NCBI GenBank assembly: GCA_022511505.1
Contig: JAFLTK010000067.1
Location: 1-5,775 of the forward strand
DNA: 5,775 bases
Direction: 5' to 3'
Origin: Muribaculaceae bacterium
Lineage (GTDB): Bacteria; Bacteroidota; Bacteroidia; Bacteroidales; Muribaculaceae
The position numbers and the translations under genes are program-made. Each line of letters begins with the position of its first letter. Position 1 is the stretch's first letter. Below, one piece after another: positions 5,553 through 5,775 of the stretch. The notes beneath the pieces were generated by a model that saw nothing but the letters and a program-made list of their open reading frames with translations, made no database searches and was not told where the DNA came from.

Positions 5553-5583
5553 CAAAGATACAACATTTCCCTGACACTACAAA
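5553..5583 (-). promoter_or_regulatory. Promoter of the ychF-M16-recO operon
   Basis: On the minus strand, TTTG (5583-5580), a 19-base spacer and TATCTTTG (5560-5553) give an ideal Bacteroidota promoter. Transcription should start near 5546-5549, leaving a leader of about 28 bases before the ychF ATG at 5519. No other promoter of this type is seen before the downstream genes. Confidence 0.88.
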
Positions 5584-5617
5584 CCCCAAATTTTCTATGC
5601 AATTTTAGGGGGAGGTG

Positions 5618-5648
5618 TTTGCAGGTATTGAAATTTTTTGTATTTTCG
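5618..5648 (+). promoter_or_regulatory. Promoter of the divergent pRiA4b ORF-3-like gene
   Basis: TTTG (5618-5621), a 19-base spacer and TATTTTCG (5641-5648) match the consensus with one mismatch in the -7 element. The predicted transcript start near 5652-5655 leaves about 30 bases to the ATG at 5684. Its -33 element lies 34 bases from that of the oppositely directed ychF promoter. Confidence 0.65.
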
Positions 5649-5683
5649 CAGTATCAAAAACAACAACACATTATTTTATATAT

Positions 5684-5775
5684 ATGATTTACCGTTTCAG
5701 GATAGTCTCTGACGAGGTCAGCAATTTTAAGCGCGACATTGAAATCGATGCCGACGCTACGTTCCTTGACTTGCG
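5684..5775 (+). CDS. pRiA4b ORF-3-like protein, N-terminal fragment (3' end outside window)
   Basis: The ATG at 5684 opens a frame running to the window edge, giving 30 full codons. The start reads MIYRFRIVSDEV, then SNFKRDIEIDADATFLDL. This resembles the N-terminus of the plasmid pRiA4b ORF-3 family proteins common in Bacteroidales, where a short strand ending in an IVSDEV-like motif is followed by an EIDxxATFLDL segment. The family is widely annotated but has no established function to my knowledge, and despite the name it is often chromosomal. The AT-rich leader, lack of a Shine-Dalgarno site and well-placed promoter support the start. The identification rests on a short fragment. Confidence 0.75.
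   Translation, partial: MIYRFRIVSDEVSNFKRDIEIDADATFLDL

Noticed and set aside
5520..5555. Extended N-terminus of YchF from TTG 5555
   Set aside because: The codon lies inside the -7 promoter element, and the family begins at the MSLQCGIVG methionine.

Overview
The window looks like a chromosomal segment of a gut-type Bacteroidales bacterium (phylum Bacteroidota). Three things point there. The promoters follow the Bacteroidota rule (TTTG, about 19 bases, TAnnTTTG), with three clear copies and one weaker one. Shine-Dalgarno sequences are absent and leaders are short and AT-rich. The S15, RecO, M16 peptidase and YchF proteins all read like Bacteroidales versions. A Muribaculaceae-like host is a guess from GC-rich genes set in AT-rich spacers; no marker in the window fixes the family.

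Layout. On the plus strand, bases 1-179 hold the 3' end of rpsO, followed by a long-stemmed intrinsic terminator (211-253). Bases 256-527 have no convincing gene but contain inverted repeats, including an 8-bp pair 141 bases apart, and may encode a structured RNA. A strong promoter (528-558) then drives a tandem META/HslJ-domain lipoprotein (596-1456), which ends at a clear hairpin terminator (1479-1527). Converging on it from the minus strand is a short, probably Tat-exported, cysteine-rich TIGR04076-type protein (1537 to about 1959). Its start codon is ambiguous and may have been affected by a one-base loss. Bases 2038-2428 are a gene-free spacer packed with inverted repeats, among them two adjacent 23-bp hairpin units.

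The rest is a minus-strand operon read from right to left: ychF (5519-4416), an M16 zinc peptidase starting at GTG (4399-3155), and recO (3148-2429), with gaps of 16 and 6 bases. One promoter lies just upstream of ychF. Diverging from it is the start of a pRiA4b ORF-3-like gene (5684 onward, cut by the window edge), with its own promoter.

Most of the window is ordinary housekeeping sequence: a ribosomal protein, a translation-associated ATPase, a peptidase and a recombination protein. I found no evidence of a defence system, mobile element, CRISPR array or metabolic cluster. The parts most worth a second look are non-coding: the 256-527 island, the repeat cluster at 2100-2385, and the start region of the TIGR04076 gene.
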